Of a stretch of DNA of 64,000 bases, positions 37,190-47,942 are shown in pieces. Each line of letters starts with the position of its first letter. Position 1 is the first letter of the stretch. The position numbers and the translations under genes were made by a program. Origin of the DNA: Ornithodoros turicata (taxonomy: Eukaryota > Arthropoda > Arachnida > Ixodida > Argasidae); the NCBI RefSeq assembly GCF_037126465.1, contig NC_088209.1, positions 12,408,052 to 12,472,051 of the forward strand, given 5' to 3'. Below the pieces are notes generated by a model, which was not told where the DNA came from, searched no databases, and worked only from the letters and a program-made list of their open reading frames with translations.

Positions 37190-37355
37190 ACAGCGTGGAC
37201 ATCCTGCAGCACAGCGTAGGCACCTACTAGACCACTAATTAGCTAAAATTCATTAATGAACTTATTAATTAGATGTTTTCTGGGAAACGCGATATAGCAG
37301 GATTGGACCTCGTCATTATTCAAGCACACCATTCTTACTAGACACCCTGTGGAGC
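37190..37355. mobile_element. Fragment of a mariner-like MITE
   Basis: CATTAATGAACTTATTAATT and AGATGTTTTCTGGGAAACGC with a TAGACACCCTG end. An inverted relative lies at 38655-38790 (GGGTGTTTAGTAGAG, CCCAGAAAACATCTAATCAG). A poly-T is at 37156-37170. Confidence 0.5.
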
Positions 37356-37596
37356 GAATTGACAAATTTCGTTATGCAGATGAGCCGAAAAGCTATAGAG
37401 CTACGCTCTTTTCCAGCGCAGAAACGACAAGGCCTTCACCTGTTCTGGGTCGTAGTGCCGTCTGGTGGTGGTGGTGGTGCTCGTGAAAGGGCTCGCCCTT
37501 GTCGGCCTCACAGAGGTGGGCAACGTCACGACTGACGCCCTGGGTAGTGCGGTCTACCTGACCAACAGATTAACACCGCTCCAATCAGCTCCATTA

Positions 37597-38522
37597 CACT
37601 CTTAAAAATAAGGTCGGTACGCTTACTAACTAAAAACTAACCACTTACTTGTCACACCAACCACTAAGATCTTAGTAACGGTACGTAGTAAAAGTGGTGG
37701 TAGTAACATTTACTTAACTGAAGAGGCTAGTAAAGAGCACTACCTCCATCAGTCGGTCTTAGCTGATAGCACTGGCTGTGGCTGGCAAAAGCGCGACCCT
37801 CACCTAGTGAAAATAACAAAGTGTACACTGGTAAAAAAAAAAGAAAAGAAAAAAGCATACACGGCTTGCGTATAATTTCGGAAAAAGGGAATGCTAATTT
37901 TTTTCAGCGCAAATATATTTCCCAACTTGTATATAGAAGTAGTCACAAACATACTAAGCTCTGTCACCTCTACCTGTGTGTGTGGGGGGGGGGGGGGGGG
38001 GGTACGCGGGGGAGACTGCGCCTACACAAACTCACGTTCCCAAAGCATGGGTGTGAACTAAAAAGGACAGCTCATCCTAACAGACTGCCATTTGTTGGAC
38101 AACAGATACTGATATAATGCATCGCAACGTCTCAGATTACGAAGCCGCCACCAGCCGCGAAGCGACTTCTTGGGTGTGGACGCGCGCATACGGTTGTCCC
38201 AGGAGTAAATAATACGCTACCGTAGGTCTCTCCCGTATTGAATAAAATGCTACTCTACTAACACGTGTGTTTTTAAATCAAATTACCGTTTAACTCGGAT
38301 AATATTGCCTACATCACAAATTAACGGGCACAAAATAACATGTAGGAAACAAGTATTGATCTAGCAACAGCTACTAAGCAGAACTTTCTGGCTAGTAACG
38401 GCAGCATTTACTGCTTCCCACAACTCTTAGCTAGTACTCAGCTAGTGACCAACTAGTAACGCACTTCCTGGGTAGAAACTGCAGTCGTTGCTACCTTTTT
38501 ACTAGCCATTTTTCTAAGAGTG
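37597..38522. mobile_element. 926-bp TA-flanked element sharing ends with the foldback MITEs
   Basis: Left end CACTCTTAAAAATAAGG and right end TTTTTCTAAGAGTG, TA outside both (37595-37596, 38523-38524). The interior (CTAGTAAC/ACTAACC words, a poly-G run at 37985-38002) is unrelated to the palindromic family. Confidence 0.8.
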
Positions 38523-38798
38523 TACTCCAGAGCACGTGGCTCTCTCACGTGGATTGCCTGTCGCTCTTTCTGCGCTCGAGTTGTGCGTAGTTCTGGCTTT
38601 GGCATTTGCATGGCGAAATATGGCAATTTATATCTCGAGGTATATGTTCGCTTCTCAGGGTGTTTAGTAGAGAGGATGGATATGAATAACGGCTGGCTCC
38701 AATTCTGATATCTCGCATTTCCCAGAAAACATCTAATCAGAATCAGTTAATTAATGATTTTCCTAATTAATCGTCTGATCGTTGCATGCGCCGTCCTA

Positions 38799-39047
38799 CA
38801 CTCTTAAAAATGAACTTCACCGCATAACACGCTGTTAACCAACCATCATCTCAAATGATATCGTTATCTGCCGGGATTTGTTTAAAACGGGAGGCGTACG
38901 CCTTTTCTGTGACACTTATGCTGTTCATAATTGTCACAAAAAAGGCGTACGCCTCCCGTTTTCAACAAGTCAGGGCAGATAACGGTATCATCCGAGGTGA
39001 TGGTTTGCTAGTAGCGTGCTATGCGGTGAAGTTCATTTTTAAGAGTG
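38799..39047. mobile_element. Palindromic foldback MITE, complete copy
   Basis: TA at 38797-38798 and 39048-39049. Arms of ~115 bp with central TTATGCTGTTCATAATT, opposite loop orientation to the copy at 2060. Confidence 0.95.
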
Positions 39048-39109
39048 TAGAGCGGACAGGATGTCCGCATGGACGTACAACACACCTGTGAAAGCGAAAT
39101 TCACGTTGC

Positions 39110-39391
39110 ACTAATAGACGTTTTTTATTTTAAAAAATCTGTAACGAATATATAAAAACAAACAGCCTCTATATAGCACAACACACTGAAAACAAATATA
39201 CAAAGTTCCCAGGTTTGGCTTGTTAGTCTTCTGGTTTTTTTTCTTGTTTTTTTTTTGTCATCTTTGTCTTTAATCTACCTCATCCTTCTTTCATTCTTTG
39301 TTAGTTTATCCTTTATTTTCCTAATTCCTTTTCTTTTCGTTTTATTTATTTCTTATTTCTAAATTTTCTTTTTTATTATTATTATTTATTT
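39110..39391. repeat. T/A-rich low-complexity region
   Basis: T-rich and TTTA-type repeats up to the hAT MITE that follows; the same (TTTA)n continues after it at 40292-40410. Confidence 0.75.
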
Positions 39392-40291
39392 AAGGGTATG
39401 CGAATATTCGAGTTCTCCAATTCGAATCGAATATCAAACGCTGGAACTATTCGATTCGCGAATCAAATATCCAATATTCGATTTTTCGTATATTCGACTA
39501 TTCCACGAATATGAACGACGCAACCCGAAAGTGGGCTTCACCTGATGCTTCAGTGCATGAGGTGAAGTCTCCTTTACGAAATTGCCCTTGCTGCAGGACC
39601 AACACAGGCGGGACGGTGTTTAGTTTAAGATAAAGTTATCCAAAGTTAGTTTTGTAGACATCGTCTGTGGAAGGGGCGGCGCCCCTCCCACATGCAGTTT
39701 AGCGGTGCCGACGAGGGACTTTGATTTTATGTGTGTGAGGTAGCCTTTAAAAGGTTAGGACTCTCGAATAATGACTACATCTCACGAACAAGAAGGGTGT
39801 CTTAAAGATGTCCTTTACGTCTCAAATTTCAGTAGTGGAACTTCCTAGGGCGAGTGCAAAGAAACTAAATGGTGTTCATGGCAAAGCTGAGGCAGGATGC
39901 CAATCCGTTTGTTTCACAAATGACCTGTGGTTGTCTGAAACAATTACAACATCATCCGTACAAAGTGCTACTGCCTGACATAAAATTTTGAAATGAAGGC
40001 AACCACTCCAGTACTCCAGTAAGTGTAGGCTCACATGAAAAGCAGGAAGCACTCTCATGTAAAATTAAAGAGTAGGGCCTTTTAGCAGAATTGCGTGTCT
40101 CTCTTGTGACAGTTAATGCCAGAAAAATTGCACTAAAGCCATGGGCTACAAAATGGAAACTTTTAGTGCGAAAGTCACATATTGTAAATTTTCCACGAAT
40201 ATTCGATATTCGATTCGGTATTCGGAATTTTTTTCCTCCATTCGATTCGATATTCGATTCGACTTAAAATATCCGGATTCGCACACCCCTA
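39392..40291. mobile_element. hAT-type element, AAGGGTATGCGAATATTCG end
   Basis: Left AAGGGTATGCGAATA and right GATTCGCACACCCCTA are inverted; both ends are filled with TATTCGA words. ATTTATTT on each side (39384-39391, 40292-40299) fits an 8-bp duplication, though the flanks are (TTTA)n. The ~700-bp interior shows no transposase. Confidence 0.75.
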
Positions 40292-41006
40292 ATTTATTTA
40301 TTTCTTATTTCTTAATTTATTTTCTTTATTTATTTATTATTTATTTATTTATTTCTTATTTCTTAATTTATTTTCTTTCTTTATTTATTATTTATTTATT
40401 TATTTCCGGAATAGCAAGCCGACGTCCCGTTTGGCTGACCTTTTTCCTGTTTTTCAGTTGTGTTCTTTTTTTTTTTTTCCTTTTCGTCTAATTAATATAT
40501 CCCCCCCCCCCTACCCCAAGTTTGGTTCCCCTCAGGTCATCCACCTTTCAGTAAACGCGTGCAGCATTTCTTTGTCGTCTCCTTCCACAAATCAGCCGGA
40601 ACAATTTGTATGATGGCCGGTAGCAAATAGTTATTCCGCATATGGTTACCGTGGCAAAGCCGGGGTCTTGGACACGCAACAGGAACATTTCTGCAACGGC
40701 TATATAAATTGACGACAACTATCGAACCAGTTTCGCCTGCTATGTCGTTTCTCGGCAAAAACCTTATTTGTTCACGGATCGACGTCCTTTTGTGCCAGCG
40801 AAGCACGCCAGTGCTATTTTGCATGATGCACACTGTCGTATCGATCTGGACGGCCTGGGAGTACAGCTTCTTTCTCGCACGCTCCGTTATTCAATAGCGA
40901 CTGCGCGTGATCAAGCAGTCGACATTGTGCTTCGGTGACTAAAATTAGACTAAACTGTCTCGCTCTCTCCTGTTGTCGTACGAGGGTGAAAAGCTCGTTT
41001 TTATTA
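40292..41006. other. (TTTA)n run, T- and C-runs, then unrecognised sequence
   Basis: (TTTA)n to about 40410, poly-T at 40467-40480, poly-C at 40500-40513. No feature recognised in 40514-41006. Confidence 0.5.
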
Positions 41007-41014
41007 ATTATGTG

Positions 41015-41360
41015 TAGAGCCTGAAGTTTTAGGGTTTTACCCGATTCTTCCCCGAATTTGCTCCCCGAATTGAAGGTTGCCTCTTTAGGGTGAAACCCGA
41101 TTTTTACCAGGCAAATTGCCCTCTCTGGGATGTCTGTAGGAATGCATCAACTTACTTGTTTGGCAGGATAATGTAGTTACATCACCGTTTGTACCAAATC
41201 GCTGCAGTTAGTTTGAATAACTGAGCCCAATTTCTACCCGATTTTAGCGTAATGGAAGTTTTTTCACCCGAATTCGCATGAATTTAGTGCACATGTTTAT
41301 TTACCCGATTTTTACCCCCCGAATTTAGAAAAAAATATTTCCCGAAAACTTCAGGCTCTA
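41015..41360. mobile_element. hAT-type MITE, TAGAGCCTGAAGTTTT ends, 8-bp TSD
   Basis: Perfect 16-bp inverted ends and exact duplication ATTATGTG at 41007-41014 and 41361-41368. Interior of CCCGATTTTTACC/CCCGAATT words. Confidence 0.95.
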
Positions 41361-41403
41361 ATTATGTGTCATTATATTGTTTGGTTAACTACCCTGTGCC
41401 GCG

Positions 41404-41537
41404 CACTCTTAAAAATAAACTTCACCGCATAGCACGCTCCTAGTCAACAATCATCTCGAATGATATTGTTATCTGCCCTGATTTGTTGAAAACGGGAGGC
41501 GTATGCCTTTTTGTGACACGTATACTGTTCATAATAG
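41404..41537. mobile_element. Left half of a palindromic MITE
   Basis: CACTCTTAAAAATAAACTTC through the loop (TGTTCATAATA); the right arm is missing, so the hairpin has been cut at its centre. Confidence 0.85.
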
Positions 41538-41593
41538 ATTACAGGTACTTTCAAAGAATCATTGGAAAAGGTTCGACTTCCGTGTCTATACTA

Positions 41594-41843
41594 CACTCTT
41601 AAAAATGAACTTCACCGCATAGCACGCAACTAGCCAACCATAATCTGGTATGATATCGTTCTCTGCCCTGATTTGCTGAAAACGGGAGGCGTACGCCTTT
41701 TCTGTGACAATTATGAACAGCATAAGTGTCACAAAAAAAGGCGTACGCCTCCCGTTTTCAGCAAATCAGGGCAGAGAACGATATCATTCGAGATAATGGT
41801 TGGCTAGGAGCGTGCTATGCGGTGAAGTTCATTTTTAAGAGTG
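41594..41843. mobile_element. Palindromic foldback MITE, complete copy with arm-shared variants
   Basis: TA at 41592-41593 and 41844-41845. Both arms carry GTTCTCTGCCCTGATTTGCT, which differs at two places from the usual GTTATCTGCCCTGATTTGTT. Confidence 0.95.
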
Positions 41844-41877
41844 TAGCAGACGACGCATGCTATCGGTGCTGAAGGTG

Positions 41878-42127
41878 CACTCTTAAAAATGAACTTCACC
41901 GCACAGCACGCTCCTAGCCAACCATTATCTCGAATGATATCGTTATCTGCCCTGATTCGTCGAAAACGGAAAGGCGTACGCCTTTTCTGTGACAATTACG
42001 AACGGCATAAGTGTCACAGAAAAGGCGTACGCCTCCCGTTTTCAACAAATCAGGGCAGATAACGATATCATTCGAGATAGTGGTTGGCTAGGAGTGTGCT
42101 ATGAGGTGAAGTTCATTTTTAAGAGTG
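41878..42127. mobile_element. Palindromic foldback MITE, complete copy, TG duplication
   Basis: Flanked by TG on both sides (41876-41877, 42128-42129), not TA. Only 34 bp from the previous copy. Confidence 0.93.
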
Positions 42128-42129
42128 TG

Positions 42130-44126
42130 GATGTGTCTGGCTCTAGAAACGTCTTTAGAAAACCGTAAAGCGCGACTGTCAGAGCCTGAGTAGTAGACTG
42201 TGTTTTTCTGTGTATGTACATCAACTAATTTACAGACGGAAATCACGCACGTAATGTAACACTGAGTTTAACGGCAGCAACAAGCAATACCTACCATTGT
42301 AGTCCAGAAGGGAATACGTATAGCCCTTCACAACAGAGCAACAGCCGCCCATACTGCTTCTGAAGCGAGAGGGAAACTAATTTTAAACACGCAGCGATCA
42401 CAAAGCACCTTGCCTATCGGAACCTGTGAGACGGTTGACACGGAAGCGAGGACACATGACGTCATTTCCGCACGAAATTACCGGTGACCTAATAAGGGTT
42501 GGTTAGAAGCGTGCCATGCGGTGGAGTTCATTTCAAGTTCAATTTTCTTGCGTTATGATGAATAAACATTCAATAAAATAAAAATAAAAGACGCGCTGTA
42601 CAAACAGGGCAGCGCAGCTCCGCAGCTTTCCTCCCTCCCTTATTGTCCGTGGCGTGACCTCATTGGTGCATCCTCCAAATAGAGGGTAACATTTCAATGT
42701 TGAGACCCCGCCAGTGTTTTCTTCTGTGAATCTATGGGGCAATCTACAAATACCCCTTATTGCTGCCATGTGAGTGGACAGACACTTGTCACGTGGTTTT
42801 TCCAAAGTTTACCCTCCCCCCTTCACGGAGACAAACTGTCGTGGCGCAATGTTTCCCAATTGGTGGGTCGCGACCCCTTATGACCGCCGTGACCGGGGCC
42901 GGGGGTCGCAAAACGGATGGGAACTTGAAAAAAGGGGACAGCAAATGATGTCCTTAGATGACGCCCTGCACGCAGGATTGTGACTGCGTCTCACTAAAAA
43001 AAAAAAAAAGAAGAAGAAAGAAAAACTCGCTTACCCGGAGGCGTAACAAACACACCCACTATAGTAAATAGGAGGGGTCATTCCTGGTGGTATGCGTTTC
43101 TTTTTTCCTTCTGCTTCTTTTCGTGACGGTTTCTCGTTTAGCTGGTTCACTCTGATACCCCTGCAACACGGCCGCGAAAGATGACATTAAGAGCGTAATG
43201 TGTTAAGCGTGTCGTTCTTGTCGTGCTATACGGAGACATTTAATGGCATTCGACTGAATGACAGTTTCCGCGCAATGAGATTGCCACAACTCATTTGCAC
43301 ACGAAATGCCTTACTCTCGCTCCCATTGTCTGAGCACAAGAGCAACTTGGACAATCCATAAAGCCACTCTTCACAGCGCACCGCGCTATTATTTGATAAA
43401 TTACACGAAAACGAGCATTATTTTTGCAAATTGCCCGCATTTTTAATGATTGCTTTTTTTGCATATTTGCTTTTGGCGTAGACGGCCACCTGACAGGAGA
43501 GATTACAACAGTTTCCGACATAGTACAGAGCATCGATTACGAAATAAAGCAAATTTTCTCAATTTGTAGATTATTATGGGTACTTGCAATCTCTTTGAAC
43601 ACGTTTGCGCTCTTCAAGTACCGCATTTCTTACGCGGCTAGTGGGAGACGCGCATATATTAATGTCATTCCGATCTGACCCGTAGCACAACTATGGTAAG
43701 AAATGGGACCCGATTGACATTAAACGCCAAATACCCGTCGATTACAGTTTATACATGCACGGGTACAATTTCAGTGTCAATTTTGTGTTACGTTCGTGCA
43801 CTGTCCTTGTAGCATCAAGAAGAACAAAAAACAGGAAGGAGGAAGGTATATTATATTTATTGTTGGGTTGGGGGGGGGGAGGAAAACTCGTACATAAGAC
43901 TTTACATGGAATTGCGTTACTAGTAATCAATTACTTTTTGAGTAATTTCGCGAGTAATCGATTAGTTTTCCGAGCAAGTAATTTTTCAAGTAATCTCGTT
44001 AGAATTTCGGGTAATCGATTACTTTTTGACTAAGGTTAATTCATAGACGAAACGATACCGCAGTCTCCATCGCAGCCTTTGTAATATGCTGTGCTTTTCA
44101 CTACAATAAGTGGAGGTCATCGTAAA
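42130..44126. other. 2-kb region without recognised gene; small repeat traces
   Basis: 42493-42537 is a right-end fragment of the palindromic MITE (GGTTGGTTAGAAGCGTGC). 42845-42915 (AATGTTTCCCAATTGGTGGG, TCGCGACCCC) resembles the end of ZMYM/Charlie-like hAT elements. 43915-44035 holds GTAATCGATTACTTTTTGA words like other hAT MITEs here. Poly-A at 42996-43010. Confidence 0.45.
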
Positions 44127-44396
44127 ATGGCATTCCGCACATGCATTTTGGTGACATGCCTGGCGACAGCTTTGATCTCTTCCTACCGTAGTGAATGTAC
44201 AGCAGGTGAAGCTTCGGATATAGTGAGTCACCTGAAATTTCCACGTTGGAATGTAGTGCGGCTGAGCCCTTCAATTCGGAAGACCTCAGGGGTCAACGCC
44301 TTGGACGGAGATGCACAGAGAGGTTGCTCTGACATTGAGTTCGTAATTGCGCCTATCCTCCTTCTTAGACAGTGCCATATCGACTATCTTTGCTGA
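44127..44396 (+). CDS. Candidate small secreted protein, 89 aa, uncharacterised
   Basis: From ATG 44127 (context AAAATGG): MAFRTCILVTCLATALISS, a plausible signal peptide, then YRSECTAGEASDIVS and a tail with three further Cys. I do not recognise it. No splice sites or neighbours support it beyond possible GT at the GAGTTCGTAATT; chance ORFs of this length are common in this sequence. It lies close to a GTAATCGATTAC repeat. Confidence 0.2.
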   Translation: MAFRTCILVTCLATALISSYRSECTAGEASDIVSHLKFPRWNVVRLSPSIRKTSGVNALDGDAQRGCSDIEFVIAPILLLRQCHIDYLC

Positions 44397-44675
44397 TTTA
44401 TCGCCATGCTTCAGTCTTTCGGTAATGTTTACTGTTACGAAAAGGAGGAGAAAGCGATACTGAGCCGAAGAGCTTGCCGACGAAAGGTTAATTATCCAGG
44501 AACCCGAAGATAGAAAAAAAAAGAAAAAGATGAAGAAGAAGAAGAAATCGAACTGAAATCACGCGCGCAACCAACTTTGTCCAAGCCTCTTCCTCCTTTT
44601 CCTTTCCTTAACATACTCCCGCCCCAGCGGTGCTGAAGTAATGTGCTTCCAACGGAAACAGGCGCTGCACCGGGC
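44397..44675. other. Unrecognised sequence with A-rich run
   Basis: A-rich AAGAAAAAGATGAAGAAG run at 44510-44550. No gene or element seen. Confidence 0.4.
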
Positions 44676-44715
44676 CATAGCCTCCTATATACTGATCAGT
44701 ATATAGGAGGCTATG
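44676..44715. repeat. Perfect 40-bp palindrome with no loop
   Basis: Starts CATAGCCTCCTATATACTGA and continues as its exact complement. Could be two abutting terminal inverted repeats or a hairpin scar of an excised element. Confidence 0.95.
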
Positions 44716-44980
44716 ACCGGGCGAATGAGCTGGCGCTTGTCAGGGAGTCGAATAGTGAAGGTCCGACTTGGAAGGTCCGAGGTGGAGTCAGGTACTCGCT
44801 CTGCGTGTCCCTCTTTGAAATATTTCGAAATAGACTCTCGATACTGAGTCAGGAATTCGGGATGGTCACGAAGTCGACGAAGCTGAGAAAGTAGGCGAGT
44901 TCTGGCGATTGTTCGGTTGTCAGCGAGCGTGCCGAGGCAGCCGTCATTGACAAGGAGAGTGACCTGTTAACGTGTCCCGA

Positions 44981-45382
44981 CCACGACCTACTAGATTATA
45001 ACGACCATGTCAGGCGCACCCCTTCTATGCGCCGCATTTTTGGAAGGTAGCGGTGGCGCTTCTGATCGTCCCAGTTATTGCTTCCTCAACTTCTACAATA
45101 CTTTGTACTTCAGCTTACCTTAGTATTTCTGTACAAGCGGTGGACGTTCCGCAGATGTTTCATTCTGAGGTTGATTATCATCATCATTCTACGCGTTTTC
45201 ATAGGGGCTATCGCTGTCGTCTGCTACGGTAGTCGTACACACGCTTCTGCGCGTTCAGAATTCAAATTTCCATCGTCCAATCGTGTTGTGCCGATCAGTA
45301 TCGCCCCTGGCGGATCGTGCGGACAGGCTCCTCATAGGGTTTTCTGATTGTGACATGGTCGTTATAATCTAGTAGGTCGTGG
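44981..45382. mobile_element. TIR element, CCACGACCTACTAGATTATA ends, 6-bp TSD
   Basis: Perfect inverted ends of at least 32 bp (CCACGACCTACTAGATTATA through CGACCATGTCA). TCCCGA flanks both sides (44975-44980, 45383-45388). No transposase frame. TSD length is not that of hAT or mariner; the exact border is ambiguous by 1-2 bases. Confidence 0.88.
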
Positions 45383-45499
45383 TCCCGACCCTCGTGACGT
45401 CACAGTTCGAGCGACTGTTCCATCCATGAAAACTGTTCCATTGCCAGGTCGTTTCCATGGTTTCCAATCTCCACATGCGGGCTGGATCTCTCTCAGGAT

Positions 45500-46620
45500 T
45501 TTCGACAGTTACGTACGCCAGCGCAGTGTTGAGGTATTTGGCGAATTCGATGGATCAGTAGGGGGCAAGTAGTGGGGATGTGGGTCGTGGAGGATCCAGC
45601 CGAAAGACATTCCCACCGCGGGTAGTCCCGCGTCCAATCGCCGAGTACCGCCGGATACGAGAGACCAGTAGAAGAATGAACCGATGAGGATGGCGGCCTC
45701 TGCAATGTTTTTTTTTAACTCCGTCAGGTAGCGCATCAGCCGCGTCCAGCCCAAGCTGCCTCAAGTCGTCAGCCACCCCTCTAGTAGTGCGGGCATGTTC
45801 TAGTGAAGCCCGGGCACCGCAAAAGCTTCGAGCGATAGCGCCACCATATTGACTCCTCAGGCGCAAGGTGACGTGATCACATAGAAGCCTTGACGGAAGT
45901 GTGTTACGCCCGAAGGAATAAACGTAAATGTCCTCGGACCTCAGTGCCGCACACCCGAGGGTTCTTGGCACGTTGCGGCGGATGTAGCTGCTGTGACTTT
46001 CGCTGTCGAACATTATTCGAACGATACGAGAGGTCCTGCGTCCATGGGCCCATGCTAGGGCAGTCTGTAGAAGGACGTGGGGCGTCGCTGTTCTACTGCC
46101 GGCGACCGTGGTGACGGAGACATTCAATGAAGTGGTAGTGTGATCTTGATCTTGGTAGTGTGATCTTATGGTAGTGTGGTCTGGACGCGCTCCGCGCGCG
46201 GACCCCGTGGCACGGCTATCCTGCGCTGCATAGCGGCCGAGCGGCTGCGCTGAATGTCGCATGGGAGGGACAAGTGGAGGCCACCGCAACGGGAGCAGGT
46301 AAGCAACTGGGAGGATCTGCAATCATGGACGAAGTGATTGGACTTCCTGCAATGTAAACAGCATCGATGCTCCATAAGTCGCCTTCCCTTATCCTGTGGG
46401 GAAATAACAGCCCGACAGTCGGCAATGGCGTGGGTGGAGCATGGACGCAAGGGGCAACGAAGTCCCGGGACTGATGTTGCTTGCACCAGTAACGAGAAGC
46501 CGAAGGAAGATTTCGCAAGATCTCGATGTCGAAGTGATGGGTCTCCGGCTCACGATTAGGGAGGCGACGGGGAGCGATCCGGCAATCCTCTCTGCTCTCA
46601 ATGTGACTTCGCACAAACGC
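45500..46620 (-). mobile_element. BEL/Pao LTR retrotransposon relic: gag knuckles and protease
   Basis: Minus-strand frames carry two zinc knuckles: CLHCRKSNHFVHDC (46319-46357) and CSRCGGLHLSLPC (46259-46297), the C2HC pair typical of BEL/Pao Gag. Then a protease-like block, LLQTALAWAHGRRTSRI and MFDSESHSSYI near 46000, where the active-site DSG is changed to DSE. In a shifted frame follows LIGSFFYWSLVSGGTRRL and SFGWILH, the segment normally just after the protease. Frameshifts and the active-site change mean it is inactive. I found no LTRs, reverse transcriptase or integrase. Confidence 0.85.
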
Positions 46621-46639
46621 TAAGATGTCTGAGTATGCT

Positions 46640-46830
46640 TGCGCCCGGTGGAGCTTACTGGTGCTCGCAAGTCTGGGGGAGTTCGCCAGCTAGCGCTCGC
46701 TGAAGCCGACTTGTTCTCACAGTCTGGGAGAGTTCACCTGCTTGCGCTCGCTGGAGCTTACTGGTGCCTGCAGGCTGGGAGGTTTCGCCCTGTTCAATTT
46801 GACGTTGTCGGAACTGGACTGTGTGTTCTT
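46640..46830. repeat. Short degenerate tandem repeat, ~60-75-bp unit
   Basis: GGAGCTTACTGGTGC and GGGAGAGTTCRCC..CTAGCGCTCGCT words recur about three times next to the 5' side of the BEL/Pao relic; it might be part of that element. Confidence 0.6.
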
Positions 46831-47640
46831 CGGGAATACAGCGCATGAGGACACGATGCAGTACAACAGTGTAGACCGAGATGCTGAAGGCAGCTGACGC
46901 GGAACTGGATTGTGTCGTAAGATCCGGCAGCTTGTCTATAGATCCTTGGCAGATGGAACTACCTCTAACTCAAGTAGTTTTTGTGCAAACGTGCAAACAA
47001 ACTATTTACAGTTCTATAGACCGTTTACAGAAGAGTTATCTGGACGCCGCCATCATAGCGAACGTGACCTTGCGCGCCATTGCTTGCCTTCTCTTTCGGC
47101 TGCCTGTTGGCAGCCGCGCACACGGTACGGTGGTGCAACCCAGAGACGCTTTCCCTGATTTTCAACTTTTTGCAATGAATTCCGGATGGAAGGATGACAC
47201 CAGACTTTGGTCGAAGCTTCAACGGTCAGGTGAGTGCGCTTTTTTATATTTCTGCCCACGTGTGCCCCACATGACCGGCCCCACTATGCTGTAGTCACTA
47301 CACATTTCGGCGCCTTTTCTTTTCTTTTTTTTTTTTTGCGCATACGTTACGTTATGGATACGTTCATAACGTAGTATCGCAAGAACGTGATTTCTTATTT
47401 TTTATCGCAAGAGTTGCTGTACAATTCCCTGAGGAAGATACGCATGTATAAGGGCTGTTATGTTTTCGTTATGAAGTAGCATACGTTTATTGTTGATTTC
47501 AGATGTATACAGCTGCATACATGATCAACGAGATAGAGGGTTTGCAGAAGGAACGAACGTGTTTGACAGTGGCCATGTCGGTATATAGTACTGTGCCAGT
47601 GCAACGATGGTGACATCAAGTCGGCACAAACAGTGAGTAG
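46831..47640. other. Unrecognised region with one strong donor-like site
   Basis: A 137-residue plus-strand frame (46881-47294) has no domain I recognise; CAGGTGAGTGCG at 47226-47238 looks like a consensus splice donor. Poly-T at 47322-47338. No firm gene call. Confidence 0.3.
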
Positions 47641-47942
47641 AACGTATAGTACAGAGATTCGCTTCGGGCCCACTTTGGTGGCAACATGCACCTGTTTTTG
47701 AGCAGCAGGTGCAGTCTGCACTGCTCATCAAGGTTGTAGAAGCGACAAACAAGGGGCTCACGAGTGCTTTGTGCGCTGACGAGGCATGTACATGGAACCG
47801 TTCCACTGCAAGGAACGTGACCCCTGCTACCATGGAGGAAGTTTATTCTCACAAGCAGCACCCAACGCCTACAGGAGAGTTTGGGGCTCATACTGAAATG
47901 CAGCGCCACTTTGAGGGCTGCATTACTCATCCTCGCTGACTT
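47641..47942 (+). pseudogene. Possible SWIM zinc-finger fragment of a mobile element
   Basis: Plus-strand frame reads VQSALLIKVVEATNKGLTSA, then CADEACTWNRSTARNVTPAT. This follows the pattern CxHxAALLFKVExxxxxGLT..CTxxxCxWN found downstream of SWIM fingers in YqaJ-type transposon proteins, but the first Cys-His pair is lost. Call rests on one short pattern. Confidence 0.35.

Noticed and set aside
45555..46322. 255-aa minus ORF as a host gene
   Set aside because: It is a shifted frame running through the BEL/Pao knuckle-protease region, with no independent start or domain.
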